From assembly GCA_947570135.1 (NCBI GenBank), contig CANOTP010000011.1, positions 1-39,987 of the forward strand: DNA of 39,987 nucleotides, read 5' to 3'. Below the pieces are notes generated by a model, which did no database searches, was not told the origin of the DNA, and saw only the letters and a list, made by a program, of their open reading frames with translations. Both the position numbers and the translations under genes were made by a program. Positions within the stretch are counted from its first letter, which is position 1, and the number at the start of each line of letters is the position of its first letter. This document shows, piece after piece, positions 15,105-23,536 of the stretch. This stretch comes from an uncultured Candidatus Melainabacteria bacterium. Lineage in GTDB: Bacteria; Cyanobacteriota; Vampirovibrionia; Gastranaerophilales; Gastranaerophilaceae.

Positions 15105-16481
15105 ATGTTTATACATCCTATTACGGCGAGATTTACGCCAAATGTTAGCAAACACGGGTCTTTAAAACAAAACACTTACACACAAAATCCTGTATCATTT
15201 ACGAGTGATTATTTTGATTATGATGAAATACTAAAAAAGAAACTTGACGCGCGCAGCGGTTGGAAAAAATTATTCGGGGCAGGTAAAAAGAAGGCAAAAC
15301 AAGAAACTCAGCTTGAATTGGTAGGTTTTACAAGGGCGCAAAACAGAATTGCCGATGAGAAAGAAAAACAGATTGAGATGCAGAAAAGACTTCTTGAACA
15401 AAAAGAAGAAACCTTAAAACAAGAAAGAGAAGCAAAAAGGTTAGTTGAACGACAGCTTGAAATGGAAAAGAAAGCTAACGCGCAGGATAAGATAATTCTT
15501 GAACTTCAAGCAAAATTAGAAGCAGCTCAAAAAAGAGAAGCTGCCGCTCAAACTGATTTTGATATGCAGGCACAAAGAGTCGCAAGTATACAACGCGATC
15601 AATCAATTTTAACAAAACGAGAAAAAGGTAAAGGCTGGGATAAAGTTGCAGGACATGAAGAGTTAAAACGTCAGTTGGAAGAAGCTTTTATTAATAAAAT
15701 TGCACTTGAAAAAAACGGATGTGATGTTAGTCTACCAAACGGAATTTTATTATACGGACAGCACGGAACTGGTAAAACCCGTTTTGCACAAGCATTTGCC
15801 GAACAAGCAGGATGCAGGTTTGTAGAAATAAATACAATGCAATCTGATGAAGATGTTATTGACGATTTGCATAACGAATTAAAGAAATCCAAGAAAGCTT
15901 ATTTCTCACCTGAAACCCCTAAAAAACGTACAATAATCCTTCTTGACGATTTTGATTCCATTGCAAAATTAAGTAAGGACGAAGAAAGTATGCTTCAAAA
16001 CAAAGGTTTTGATTTTACTGATACAAATGTCGGACAGCTTTCGGAAATCTTATCGGATTGTGCGGATAAATATAAGGCAACGATATTTATGACCACAAAC
16101 CACCCGAGAAAAGTCAGCTCGGAACTTTTGAAAGAAGAATTAACACCTTATCAAATATTTTTAGGACCTCCGGGACCGTTGGATGCGTCTAAAATCTTTA
16201 AATATCATTTGAACGGATTTACCGATGAACAAATTGATTATATGAGATTGGGTAACGAAGTCGGAAAAGCTATTGAAGATGAATTAGCGTACAGCGCTCA
16301 GGGTATTGTTGATGTTGTTGATTATGCAAAAGAAAATAAACAAGGCGCTCAAGTCGCAGAACCGGATTTATTAAACGCAATTGAAAATGTCGAACCCGAT
16401 ATTTCAAAAGAAACATTTAACGCTTTTCTTGACGATATGATTGAGTTAAGAGCAGGGCTTGAAGGAAAAGGAGACGAATAA
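15105..16481 (+). CDS. tagged AAA+ ATPase with coiled coil
   Basis: A 458-residue protein. Residues 1-35 form the tag (core NPVSFTS). Residues about 75-170 are a long Glu/Lys/Gln coiled coil. The AAA+ domain spans about 175-400: GWDKVAGHEELKRQLEEAF resembles the FtsH/CDC48-type entry motif, GQHGTGKT is Walker A (about 216-223), and IILLDDFDSI is Walker B (about 276-285). IFMTTNHPRKV looks like sensor 1. The acidic C-terminal helices may form the AAA+ lid. Coiled coil plus AAA+ suggests a remodelling ATPase or proteasome-activator-like ring, but no protease domain is fused. AGGGGGA precedes the ATG. Its stop overlaps the next start, and a degenerate AAA-like paralogue ends the operon. Confidence 0.87.
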   Translation: MFIHPITARFTPNVSKHGSLKQNTYTQNPVSFTSDYFDYDEILKKKLDARSGWKKLFGAGKKKAKQETQLELVGFTRAQNRIADEKEKQIEMQKRLLEQKEETLKQEREAKRLVERQLEMEKKANAQDKIILELQAKLEAAQKREAAAQTDFDMQAQRVASIQRDQSILTKREKGKGWDKVAGHEELKRQLEEAFINKIALEKNGCDVSLPNGILLYGQHGTGKTRFAQAFAEQAGCRFVEINTMQSDEDVIDDLHNELKKSKKAYFSPETPKKRTIILLDDFDSIAKLSKDEESMLQNKGFDFTDTNVGQLSEILSDCADKYKATIFMTTNHPRKVSSELLKEELTPYQIFLGPPGPLDASKIFKYHLNGFTDEQIDYMRLGNEVGKAIEDELAYSAQGIVDVVDYAKENKQGAQVAEPDLLNAIENVEPDISKETFNAFLDDMIELRAGLEGKGDE

Positions 16482-17911
16482 TGAGAGTAACTGCTAATTA
16501 CGATATTTATTCAAGAAATATTCAGTATAAGTATAATAATCCTTCAAATCCTTTTTTTACATCAGGCATGGATGAAGAAAAACCAAATAAAATGTCTAAT
16601 AAAAAGAAATGGACTATTGCATCTTTGGGTACTGCGGTGCTCGGAGCTTTGGGGATTAAAACCATGTCAAAGAAACCTCCGAAAGTTCCTGCGACTGAAA
16701 TAAAGCCCGTTGTTGAAACTGCGGTTGATGTAGTCGGAAACTTAATAAGAAAATTAAAACCTAAAAACGAAGAACTTGCACGTGAGTTTTTCCCTGTACT
16801 TGAACATAATTCACAAACCCTTAAACTGAAACAGGAGGATTACAATACAATCCTGTCAGGGATTCATAAACATAACAGAAAATATATGAAGGATGAAGGT
16901 TTCGGGGTTATCACTTCTCAAATGGGTAAAATGGAAGACTTGATTGCCTCTCCTGCTGATGATATTTTAACTCTTGTCAGGATACTTACAAAAGAAAATC
17001 AGGATATATTCACCCGTATTGTCGGGGATAGAGAAACTTTCAGGCTTGTGGATATTTCTGATATCGCAACATATTTAAAACATATTACACCTGAAAATAA
17101 GGATTATGTTTTCAATGAACTTGTTCCGCTTTTAGAACGCTATGCGAAAGAATTAAAAATTAAAACGGCAGAAAAGCATGCAAAACTTTTAAGTCAAATT
17201 ACACCTGAAACCCAAGATGTAATCCCGACGGTTGCAGAGTCAAAAGTGCTTGACAGTCAGCGAATCAGTAAATATCAGGTTCTTTTGGGTGTGAATAAAG
17301 ACAACAAAGATTGCGTGGCGCCGCTTATTGATAACGTCGAAACCCTCGGACTTAATCAAAACAATACGGTAAGTCTTTTAAATTCTTTGCACAATGAACA
17401 GGCGGGAGTTATCGGTGTTGTCGGTAAAAATATCGACAGGGTGAACGATATGGGGTTAAATATTGAGAAATTGTTCACGGTTTTGAAAGACGATAAGGGT
17501 GCTCAAATCTTTGATACGGTTATTGCTAATCCTCAAGGCTACAAGATTAACGAATTGATTGATTTGAAAAACTATGTCAGAAATTTAGACCCGAAAAATC
17601 TTGAATTTGTAGATAAAACATTGTTGCCAAAGCTTCTTGAGCATTCGGAGGTTTTAGGCATCCGTTATGCTGAGGAAATGGCAGAGGTTATGGGTAAACT
17701 TACTCCAAAAACCGCAGGAAGTATTGATACTGTAGCGGGTTATGCCCAAAAACTTGGAGACGGGGTTTCTTATCCTGCGCTTTTACAGGCAGTGACGGAA
17801 GAAAATCAGGGAAATCTGCCGCGGCTTATGGAAAATATAAAAAATACAGAAGTTTGGGATAATTTTATGGTAGGTCCTGAAGATTTTGCAAAACTGCTGG
17901 CAGGAGGGTAA
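16481..17911 (+). CDS. tagged membrane-anchored helical-repeat protein
   Basis: Function not recognised. A 476-residue protein. Residues 1-30 are an Asn/Tyr-rich tag ending in PFFTSG. One probable membrane helix follows at about 46-64 (WTIASLGTAVLGALGIKTM). The rest is a soluble helical array of units near 40-45 residues with recurring phrases such as LTKENQDI, ITPENKDYVF, ITPETQDV, LDPKNLEFV and LTPKTAGSI, suggesting a solenoid. It lies between an AAA+ ATPase and an ATPase-like protein, with a one-base overlap upstream and a one-base gap downstream. It may be the membrane tether or adaptor of an ATPase complex (inference). The segment after the membrane helix could be on either side. Confidence 0.75.
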   Translation: MRVTANYDIYSRNIQYKYNNPSNPFFTSGMDEEKPNKMSNKKKWTIASLGTAVLGALGIKTMSKKPPKVPATEIKPVVETAVDVVGNLIRKLKPKNEELAREFFPVLEHNSQTLKLKQEDYNTILSGIHKHNRKYMKDEGFGVITSQMGKMEDLIASPADDILTLVRILTKENQDIFTRIVGDRETFRLVDISDIATYLKHITPENKDYVFNELVPLLERYAKELKIKTAEKHAKLLSQITPETQDVIPTVAESKVLDSQRISKYQVLLGVNKDNKDCVAPLIDNVETLGLNQNNTVSLLNSLHNEQAGVIGVVGKNIDRVNDMGLNIEKLFTVLKDDKGAQIFDTVIANPQGYKINELIDLKNYVRNLDPKNLEFVDKTLLPKLLEHSEVLGIRYAEEMAEVMGKLTPKTAGSIDTVAGYAQKLGDGVSYPALLQAVTEENQGNLPRLMENIKNTEVWDNFMVGPEDFAKLLAGG

Positions 17912-17912
17912 A

Positions 17913-19100
17913 ATGAGGATTTCTCCTATAAGAAATTATAATTTTACATCGCAGACAAGTAACAGGAAAAATATTGCGTTTAAAAGCAAGTATTCCGATT
18001 TGGTGGAAGAAATTGCACAAAAATGTCAATATGTTAAAGACCCGTCAGATTTGATTTATGAGGAACTTAACAAACATTATTTTTCTTGGGAAATAAGCGG
18101 ATTAATGACTTGGGATGTTCAACGCCGTATTGAAGAATTGCGGTATGAACGCGAAATGCGGGAAGCTCGATTACGCAATATGGACACTGTTCTTAACGCA
18201 AAAGACAGAGAAATTAAAACCGAAAAAACAACTATCAGTCAGTTATCTCATGAAATAACCGAAACTCAGCGTAAAAATGCGAGAGAAAAGATTAAAATGA
18301 GCCGAATAGTTGCATCATTTGACAGAGTTGCTGAAGTAAATAAGCAATTAGAAGGAAAGTATGTTGATTTGTTTAAGTTTGAGGGTGATAAGAAGTTCCC
18401 TAACGCGATTATGGTTTCCGGCTTAAAAAGTGATGGTGAAGTTGATGATGTTTTAGATTTTTTGACGAAAAGCGGATGTAAGATTTTAAAAATCGATTTT
18501 GCTCAGATTCCTTTAGAAAGTGTTGCAAAAGAAATCAATGCTTTAGCGTCAAAAATCAAAAAAAGCGGTGAACATTCAATTCTTTATATAGAAAACTTTG
18601 ACAAATACACTGTGCCGACAGAAGAAAATATGGATTTTATATCTAAATTCAAAGGGTTTTTATGCAGTTGTTCAAAAAGATGTGATACAACAATACTGGT
18701 TTTTGAAAATAATCCTAAACGTTTAGATGAAAACATTATCGGCGGACACAGGTTTGAAAAGAAAATAGATGTTTCAAATATAAAAGAAGATGTTCCGTCG
18801 GTGTTTGTTCCGAAATTTGACGGTTATACATTTGTTTACGACACGGATGAGGATTCACAAGTGGACTTGTATTTGGGGGATGCGGGGCAAAATCCTGCAT
18901 TGCTCTGGGCTGATACCACATCTTACGATAAGATAAAGGTTGTCCTTGACAGGCTTGATGAAGTTAAGGCGCAGGATAGGTTCAAGTATACGAAATATTT
19001 GCAGGTTCCGTACTCATCAGGTGCGTTTGATGCGGGATTTACGGTATGTCCGTTTAGAAGAACTTATGAAGGAAATGTCATTCTTGAATGTGAAATTTAA
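17913..19100 (+). CDS. tagged degenerate AAA-like protein (no Walker A)
   Basis: A 395-residue protein with a layout parallel to the AAA+ ATPase two genes upstream: a tag (MRISPIRNYNF..., core NIAFKS), a coiled coil at about 70-135, then an ATPase-like domain. At about residues 160-177, FPNAIMVSGLKSDGEVDDV sits where Walker A should be but has no GKT/GKS. At about 220-230 SILYIENFDKY takes the place of Walker B, with Glu-Asn instead of Asp-Asp/Glu. TTILVFENNPKRLDENI resembles the sensor-1 segment. The protein is therefore probably a non-hydrolysing partner. The ATG at 17913 is chosen because GGAGGG lies 5-10 bases upstream and the tag begins there. The last four bases overlap the hydE stop. 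Confidence 0.75.
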   Translation: MRISPIRNYNFTSQTSNRKNIAFKSKYSDLVEEIAQKCQYVKDPSDLIYEELNKHYFSWEISGLMTWDVQRRIEELRYEREMREARLRNMDTVLNAKDREIKTEKTTISQLSHEITETQRKNAREKIKMSRIVASFDRVAEVNKQLEGKYVDLFKFEGDKKFPNAIMVSGLKSDGEVDDVLDFLTKSGCKILKIDFAQIPLESVAKEINALASKIKKSGEHSILYIENFDKYTVPTEENMDFISKFKGFLCSCSKRCDTTILVFENNPKRLDENIIGGHRFEKKIDVSNIKEDVPSVFVPKFDGYTFVYDTDEDSQVDLYLGDAGQNPALLWADTTSYDKIKVVLDRLDEVKAQDRFKYTKYLQVPYSSGAFDAGFTVCPFRRTYEGNVILECEI

Positions 19101-20089
19101 TTCTTGCGAAATCCGTAGTCAGTAGAAATTTTTCTGCCTATTGATTTGATTTTGTTTTCAATACAAGTGCGGCACTTTGTAGGGTTTTCGTTTATGCAGA
19201 TTTTGTTTGGGTAAATTTCGTATTTTGCACGGTACTCGGTTGTTGTAACATTTGGCATAACAACATTTGCTCCGCTTTGGAGTGCTATAATTCTTCCGTT
19301 AGGGTTAAGTGTTTCCATAGCCGTTGTTGCGGGAATGTTAATGTTTTTTAGTATTATTCTTGTCAGTGCCATAACTTTCAGGGCTAATGTGAAATTTCCC
19401 GACTGCTCGTCGTTTAACGGGGTTTGCGGGTGCGGGATAAACGGTCCGATTCCTATCATATCGGCGTTAATTTCTTTGAAAAATAAAATATCGTTGGCAA
19501 GAGATTCTATTGTTTGATTTGGTAAGCCGACAAGGCAGCCTGTTCCGACTTCATATCCGAGTTTTTTCAAATCTTTCAGGCATCTTATACGGTTTTCAAA
19601 ATCCGCGTGCGGGTGCATTTTTTCGTATAATTTTTTGTCTGTTGTTTCTATTCTTATTAAATACCTGTCAGCGCCTGCATCTTTAAAAGCTTTGTAATCC
19701 TCGAAACTTCTTTCACCGATACTTAATGTGAGAGCTGCATCAAGTTTTTTTATACCTTTAATGATTTCACACATAACTTCGGCAGAGTAAAAACTGTCTT
19801 CTCCCGATTGCAGAACAATTGTTTTGTATCCCATTTCAACAGCTTTTTGCGCATATAAAATAATATCCTCAGGAGAAATTCTGTATCTGTCGATATTTTT
19901 GTTCTCGCAGCGAAGTCCGCAATAAAGGCATTCGCGCTTACAAATGTTTGAAAACTCAATCAGACCGCGCAGGTGAACTTCATCTCCGACGTATTTTTTG
20001 CGAATCTCATCAGCATAAGAAAACAGTTCTTTATTTTGACTGTCATCTTTTAATAGTTCAATAATATCATCTCGTGTCAGGTTTTCCAT
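19097..20089 (-). CDS. hydE: [FeFe]-hydrogenase maturase HydE, radical SAM
   Basis: A 330-residue radical SAM enzyme. Cys50, Cys54 and Cys57 (CKRECLYC) bind the SAM [4Fe-4S] cluster. Downstream are HydE/BioB-like segments: GLIEFSNIC, VLQSGED, IRIETTDKKLYEKMHP, VGTGCLVGLPNQT and GIGPFIPHPQTPL. Near the C-terminus CINENPTKCRTC has the CX7CX2C spacing of the second cluster found in many HydE proteins. HydE helps build the diiron subcluster of the H-cluster together with HydF and HydG, neither of which is in the window. A pyrrolysine-pathway PylB or another BioB-like enzyme is less likely because of that C-terminal cluster. No Shine-Dalgarno site is apparent. It follows a small gene by seven bases. 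Confidence 0.85.
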   Translation of the reverse strand: MENLTRDDIIELLKDDSQNKELFSYADEIRKKYVGDEVHLRGLIEFSNICKRECLYCGLRCENKNIDRYRISPEDIILYAQKAVEMGYKTIVLQSGEDSFYSAEVMCEIIKGIKKLDAALTLSIGERSFEDYKAFKDAGADRYLIRIETTDKKLYEKMHPHADFENRIRCLKDLKKLGYEVGTGCLVGLPNQTIESLANDILFFKEINADMIGIGPFIPHPQTPLNDEQSGNFTLALKVMALTRIILKNINIPATTAMETLNPNGRIIALQSGANVVMPNVTTTEYRAKYEIYPNKICINENPTKCRTCIENKIKSIGRKISTDYGFRKN

Positions 20090-20096
20090 TATTTAA

Positions 20097-20408
20097 TTAT
20101 ATCCGTTTGATAAATTTTTGCAAAATTTTTCCTAAAGCGTAAGCAAGCGGAGAAGATAGCGGTATTGGAAACGGCGTTGCTACCCCTGCTAAAATTCCCG
20201 GAAGATGTCTGTTAGTTTGACGGATAAAACTTGTTCCTTGGGTTTTTGCACTTCTGAATATCCCAAAATCCTGGGTTCTTGAGAGCCTGCGGGCTGACCT
20301 GTAACCGTTAGCAATATCAGATGGCAGCTTACGACATCTTGCAACTTCTATTGCCGCAACTTTGCCTTGTCTTAATCCGTATGAAATTATTCTACCAACC
20401 AATGACAT
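20097..20408 (-). CDS. small basic hypothetical protein upstream of hydE
   Basis: Function not recognised. A 103-residue, strongly basic protein with many Arg, Lys and Ser. A moderately hydrophobic Pro-containing segment near residues 70-92 (GILAGVATPFPIPLSSPLAYAL) could be a weak membrane or hairpin region. No Cys ligands or known motif are present. A GGACAGGT purine tract precedes the ATG. It ends seven bases before hydE on the same strand and probably shares its transcript, but nothing in the sequence ties it to hydrogenase maturation. No Phe-centred tag is present. Confidence 0.55.
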   Translation of the reverse strand: MSLVGRIISYGLRQGKVAAIEVARCRKLPSDIANGYRSARRLSRTQDFGIFRSAKTQGTSFIRQTNRHLPGILAGVATPFPIPLSSPLAYALGKILQKFIKRI

Positions 20409-20485
20409 ATTTTTACCTGTCCTACCTGTATATATAAAAACATTTCGTTTTGAAAAATTGCTTAATCTTTACACTTTTTATATGA

Positions 20486-20514
20486 TTACACAAAACACGT
20501 TTTTTTGCTATACT
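20486..20514 (+). promoter_or_regulatory. promoter giving a possibly leaderless mRNA
   Basis: TTACAC (20486-20491) and TATACT (20509-20514) are 17 bases apart, with TGC immediately before the -10, making it an extended -10. A transcript starting seven bases downstream would begin at the ATG at 20521, which has no Shine-Dalgarno sequence. Inferred from spacing. Confidence 0.45.
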
Positions 20515-20520
20515 CTCGGT

Positions 20521-21186
20521 ATGAATAATACGTTTAAAATAATTTTATTTGCTATAGCATTTTTGGCAGTTTTATGTCTTGGCATTTTTGGTTTAACAAG
20601 ATTAAAAGTAGATGATTTCCATAAGGCTGCCGTTATATTTGTGGTTGACTCTTCTGCTTCTAATATGAAGAATTTACCTGCCGAGAAAATGCTTATAAGA
20701 CAATTATGCTCAATGCTTGACCCTGAAGATCATATAAAGATTTTAAGAGTATCCGAGGAGTCATACATTATTTATGAGGGTTCTCCTCAGTCAAGTTCTG
20801 ATGTGCGTAAGGCTATGGAAAAATTTACTCAATACGATGCCAAAGAATTTGGTACTGCTTACGGATTGGCGTTAAAAAAAGCGTTTAATCATGCTCAGAA
20901 TATGAACAAAGAAGGGTATATTCCTGCTGTTGTTGTTATAGGTGATTTGGAAAACGAAGGCGCTATTGAAAAACAAATTGATTGGGATACTCTGCCGTCA
21001 GAGGTTTCAAATGTTCAAAACCAATCACAGGATTTTGTGATGATGTTTTTGTACGCAGCACCTGAAAAATTGGATTTGGTTAAAGAAAAGCTAGGACCTG
21101 TATTGGGCGAAACAAAGCTTGTTTTAGGAAATGAGGCAACAACAAGTAAATCTCTAAGACGTTTCTTGAACGCAATCGGAAGGTAA
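20521..21186 (+). CDS. membrane-anchored vWA-domain protein
   Basis: A 221-residue protein. Residues 7-26 form an N-terminal membrane helix. The rest resembles a von Willebrand factor A fold: AVIFVVDSSASNM (DxSxS at residues 43-47) is the metal-ion-dependent adhesion site, EFGTAYGLAL supplies the Thr position and VVVIGDLENEG the distal Asp. The domain is small and probably faces outside the cytoplasm. The frame extends upstream to 20362, but the ATG at 20521 starts the membrane segment directly and coincides with the predicted transcription start. It begins a four-gene operon, with two bases to the next gene. It may assemble a protein complex at the envelope; the ligand is unknown. Confidence 0.75.
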   Translation: MNNTFKIILFAIAFLAVLCLGIFGLTRLKVDDFHKAAVIFVVDSSASNMKNLPAEKMLIRQLCSMLDPEDHIKILRVSEESYIIYEGSPQSSSDVRKAMEKFTQYDAKEFGTAYGLALKKAFNHAQNMNKEGYIPAVVVIGDLENEGAIEKQIDWDTLPSEVSNVQNQSQDFVMMFLYAAPEKLDLVKEKLGPVLGETKLVLGNEATTSKSLRRFLNAIGR

Positions 21187-21188
21187 TT

Positions 21189-22742
21189 ATGCAAGTAACA
21201 GTTAAATGCGGAAGTTCTATAAAAGATTTTAACGACAAATCTACTATTACTGTCGGCTCCACGCCGGAGTGTGATTTTGTTGCGCCGGAATTAGGAACAT
21301 CTGTTTTAAAACTTGTTTATTCATCAAAATATAATAACTATGTTTTGGTAAATTCGTCAAATAATAAGGATATATTGTTTAATAATAAAACTTTTTCAAA
21401 AATTCTTGTAACACCGAAGTTTACTTTAACTGCAGGTTTTATTCAGTCTCCGATTGAGGTAACTTTGCAGGTAAAAGTTCCGTCAGGAACGGTTCAGGAG
21501 GAAAATACAATAAATAATACGACAGCAGGCGCTAAAGATGTTTTTAACAGTGATGTTGAAAAACACAGGATTGCTATTATAAAAGAAATCGGGCATAAAA
21601 TCGTTGAATTGAAAAACGGTTTAAAATCTGCTAATCGCGTAACTATATTTTTGTATTTTTCAATGATTATTCTGTCTGTTGTATCGGCATTCGGTATTAC
21701 GAATTATTTGTTCGGGTTTAAGATAGATAATTCATCTTCTGTTTTAAACCTTTCAACAAATCCTGTTATTCTTGCTTGTATATCCGTAATGATTGCGGCG
21801 GTTTCATTTGCTATGAAATCAGGTGTTTACTCGTTTTTAGATATCAATAAAAACAAAAGACTCGGTGATACTGATATTATGCAAAGAGTTGTTATAATGA
21901 TTTGCTCGGTATTTATGCTTGTTGTATATGTATTAAACCTGCTTTACTATAAATCAATCCCGGGATTTTTTGCAACGTCTTTATTTATCTCATTGTTGTT
22001 TGTTGGAGCTTTGGCTGCGGTGACTGTTTCTGTAGGGTATTTGGAATTCCAAATGAAAAACGACAGACAAACTTTAACTAATTGCGAGTATCGTGAAGAC
22101 TTTGAATCCGTTATGAAATCTTACAGAAGACTTATCGGAACTTATATCAATAATTTAAGTACAAACAGAATAAATACGGTTAAAAGTAATTTGGTAAATA
22201 ATCAGCTAAAAGCCGTATTGGAAACCTTTGTCGGATTGCTGACTGCGCCGTTCCTGGCTTACGGTGTTTCAAATACATTGGCATCTTGTTTTCCTGAGGC
22301 GGCTAACTGGGTCAGAATTTCAGGGTTAAGATTTTCTCCGATATTTTTGACTCTTGCAACATTTTTGATAATCTTTGCATTTTTCTCTTTTATAAGAGCG
22401 TTTGCTATCGGTAAACAAATTAAGGGGTCTGAAATTATAAAATTTGACGGGTTCCATGATTACAACAGCCACGGTGTAACTATTCTCGGGATTGATTCTA
22501 TGAGAAGTCTGGAACGTGAAAAAACCGTTGTTATGTTTATAGCTTGTTTTATTATTCTTATTGAATTTACAATGAACGTATCATACTTTATTACAGAAAT
22601 CGGCGGTGATATTCAAGGTATGTTCTTGAGTTTTGTCACAGCACTTGTTCCGACCGCTTTGCTTATCGCAGAAACCCACATGTTAAGTGATACGATGTTT
22701 AAGATTCACAATTACAACGATTTGTTATCAACTTTGGATTAG
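21189..22742 (+). CDS. FHA-like multi-pass membrane protein
   Basis: A 517-residue protein. The first 95 residues resemble a forkhead-associated beta-sandwich (STITVGSTPECDFVAPELG, then NYVLVNSSNNKDILFNN). The canonical Arg and Ser/His phosphothreonine-binding residues are not clearly present, so it may be a non-binding relative. From about residue 150 there are about eight predicted membrane helices, for example IFLYFSMIILSVVSAFGI, FFATSLFISLLFVGALAAV, FLTLATFLIIFAFFSFI and VVMFIACFIILIEFTM. The loop with TLTNCEYREDFESVMKS is soluble. GGAAGG lies before the ATG, and it is two bases from the vWA gene and six from the TonB-like gene. The layout suggests an envelope transport, motility or secretion-motor component. 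Confidence 0.7.
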   Translation: MQVTVKCGSSIKDFNDKSTITVGSTPECDFVAPELGTSVLKLVYSSKYNNYVLVNSSNNKDILFNNKTFSKILVTPKFTLTAGFIQSPIEVTLQVKVPSGTVQEENTINNTTAGAKDVFNSDVEKHRIAIIKEIGHKIVELKNGLKSANRVTIFLYFSMIILSVVSAFGITNYLFGFKIDNSSSVLNLSTNPVILACISVMIAAVSFAMKSGVYSFLDINKNKRLGDTDIMQRVVIMICSVFMLVVYVLNLLYYKSIPGFFATSLFISLLFVGALAAVTVSVGYLEFQMKNDRQTLTNCEYREDFESVMKSYRRLIGTYINNLSTNRINTVKSNLVNNQLKAVLETFVGLLTAPFLAYGVSNTLASCFPEAANWVRISGLRFSPIFLTLATFLIIFAFFSFIRAFAIGKQIKGSEIIKFDGFHDYNSHGVTILGIDSMRSLEREKTVVMFIACFIILIEFTMNVSYFITEIGGDIQGMFLSFVTALVPTALLIAETHMLSDTMFKIHNYNDLLSTLD

Positions 22743-22748
22743 TATTTT

Positions 22749-23525
22749 ATGAATAAAAATGCTTTAATTATCGGAATATTGATTTTTGTCTTTGTGACAG
22801 TGTTTGCGCTGACTCTTGATAATTCTTCAACTAAGCGTGTTCAAATTTCAGCCCGAGATGTTGCGATGAATAATGATTCATCAAGTACTCTTGGTGGTAA
22901 AGATGTTAAGGTTAATTTGGAACAGTCAAATTTCACAAGTACAAATATTAACACTGAAAATAAAGATGTAAATATCAATACGTCTTCAAATATCAATAGC
23001 AGTGATGTGAGTTTTAGCGGGTCTGATACTGGGTTTTCGGGACAAAAAAGTAATATAAATTATAAAAACGTTGATATGTTAGAAGTTGATGCCGCATTAG
23101 AAGCTGCCAATAATATTTCAACACAAAAAATTGAAACCTCACTTCCGCCGCGCAGATATATGTATAAAAATATCGACTGGAATACTTGGAAAAGTAATTT
23201 CGTTAACCAAATCTTAGAAGACAGTTTGAATATTCATGAACTTGACAGATATAATGAAGGTGATTGGTTGTCTTATTCGTTCAATGTTGATGTTGAAGGC
23301 AGAATAAGTAATATTGTTGTAAAATCTTTTGCGCTGAGCCAATCTGATAAAGACAAAGTTGCAAGGCTTATAAAAAGTTATGAAAGAACAGATATTACAT
23401 TGTTCCCGCCAAATACAAAGAAGAAAACAGCAAGAGTGTTTGCGGTTATGATGCTTTCAGATACTACCCAAAAATCTAATCCTAACGATTTTCACGATTT
23501 TGAACGCGTAAAAATCCAATATTAA
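22749..23525 (+). CDS. membrane-anchored protein with TonB-C-like domain
   Basis: A 258-residue protein. Residues 5-22 are an N-terminal membrane anchor (ALIIGILIFVFVTVFALT). An Asn/Ser/Asp-rich linker of about 90 residues follows, containing repeated NINT/NINS phrases. The C-terminal 100 residues (WNTWKSNFVNQILE, then LSYSFNVDVEGRISNIVV, then TARVFAVMML) match the two-strand-helix-strand pattern of TonB C-terminal domains. In TonB this domain contacts outer-membrane partners; here the substrate is unknown and ExbB/ExbD are not visible. The Shine-Dalgarno is weak. It follows the FHA-like gene by six bases and precedes the TPR gene by eleven, so it is part of the same operon. Confidence 0.72.
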   Translation: MNKNALIIGILIFVFVTVFALTLDNSSTKRVQISARDVAMNNDSSSTLGGKDVKVNLEQSNFTSTNINTENKDVNINTSSNINSSDVSFSGSDTGFSGQKSNINYKNVDMLEVDAALEAANNISTQKIETSLPPRRYMYKNIDWNTWKSNFVNQILEDSLNIHELDRYNEGDWLSYSFNVDVEGRISNIVVKSFALSQSDKDKVARLIKSYERTDITLFPPNTKKKTARVFAVMMLSDTTQKSNPNDFHDFERVKIQY

Positions 23526-23536
23526 GGCAGAAATTT

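Noticed and set aside
20362-20520. N-terminal extension of the vWA protein.
   Set aside because: It overlaps the divergent small gene, lies upstream of the predicted promoter and would put extra residues before the membrane anchor.
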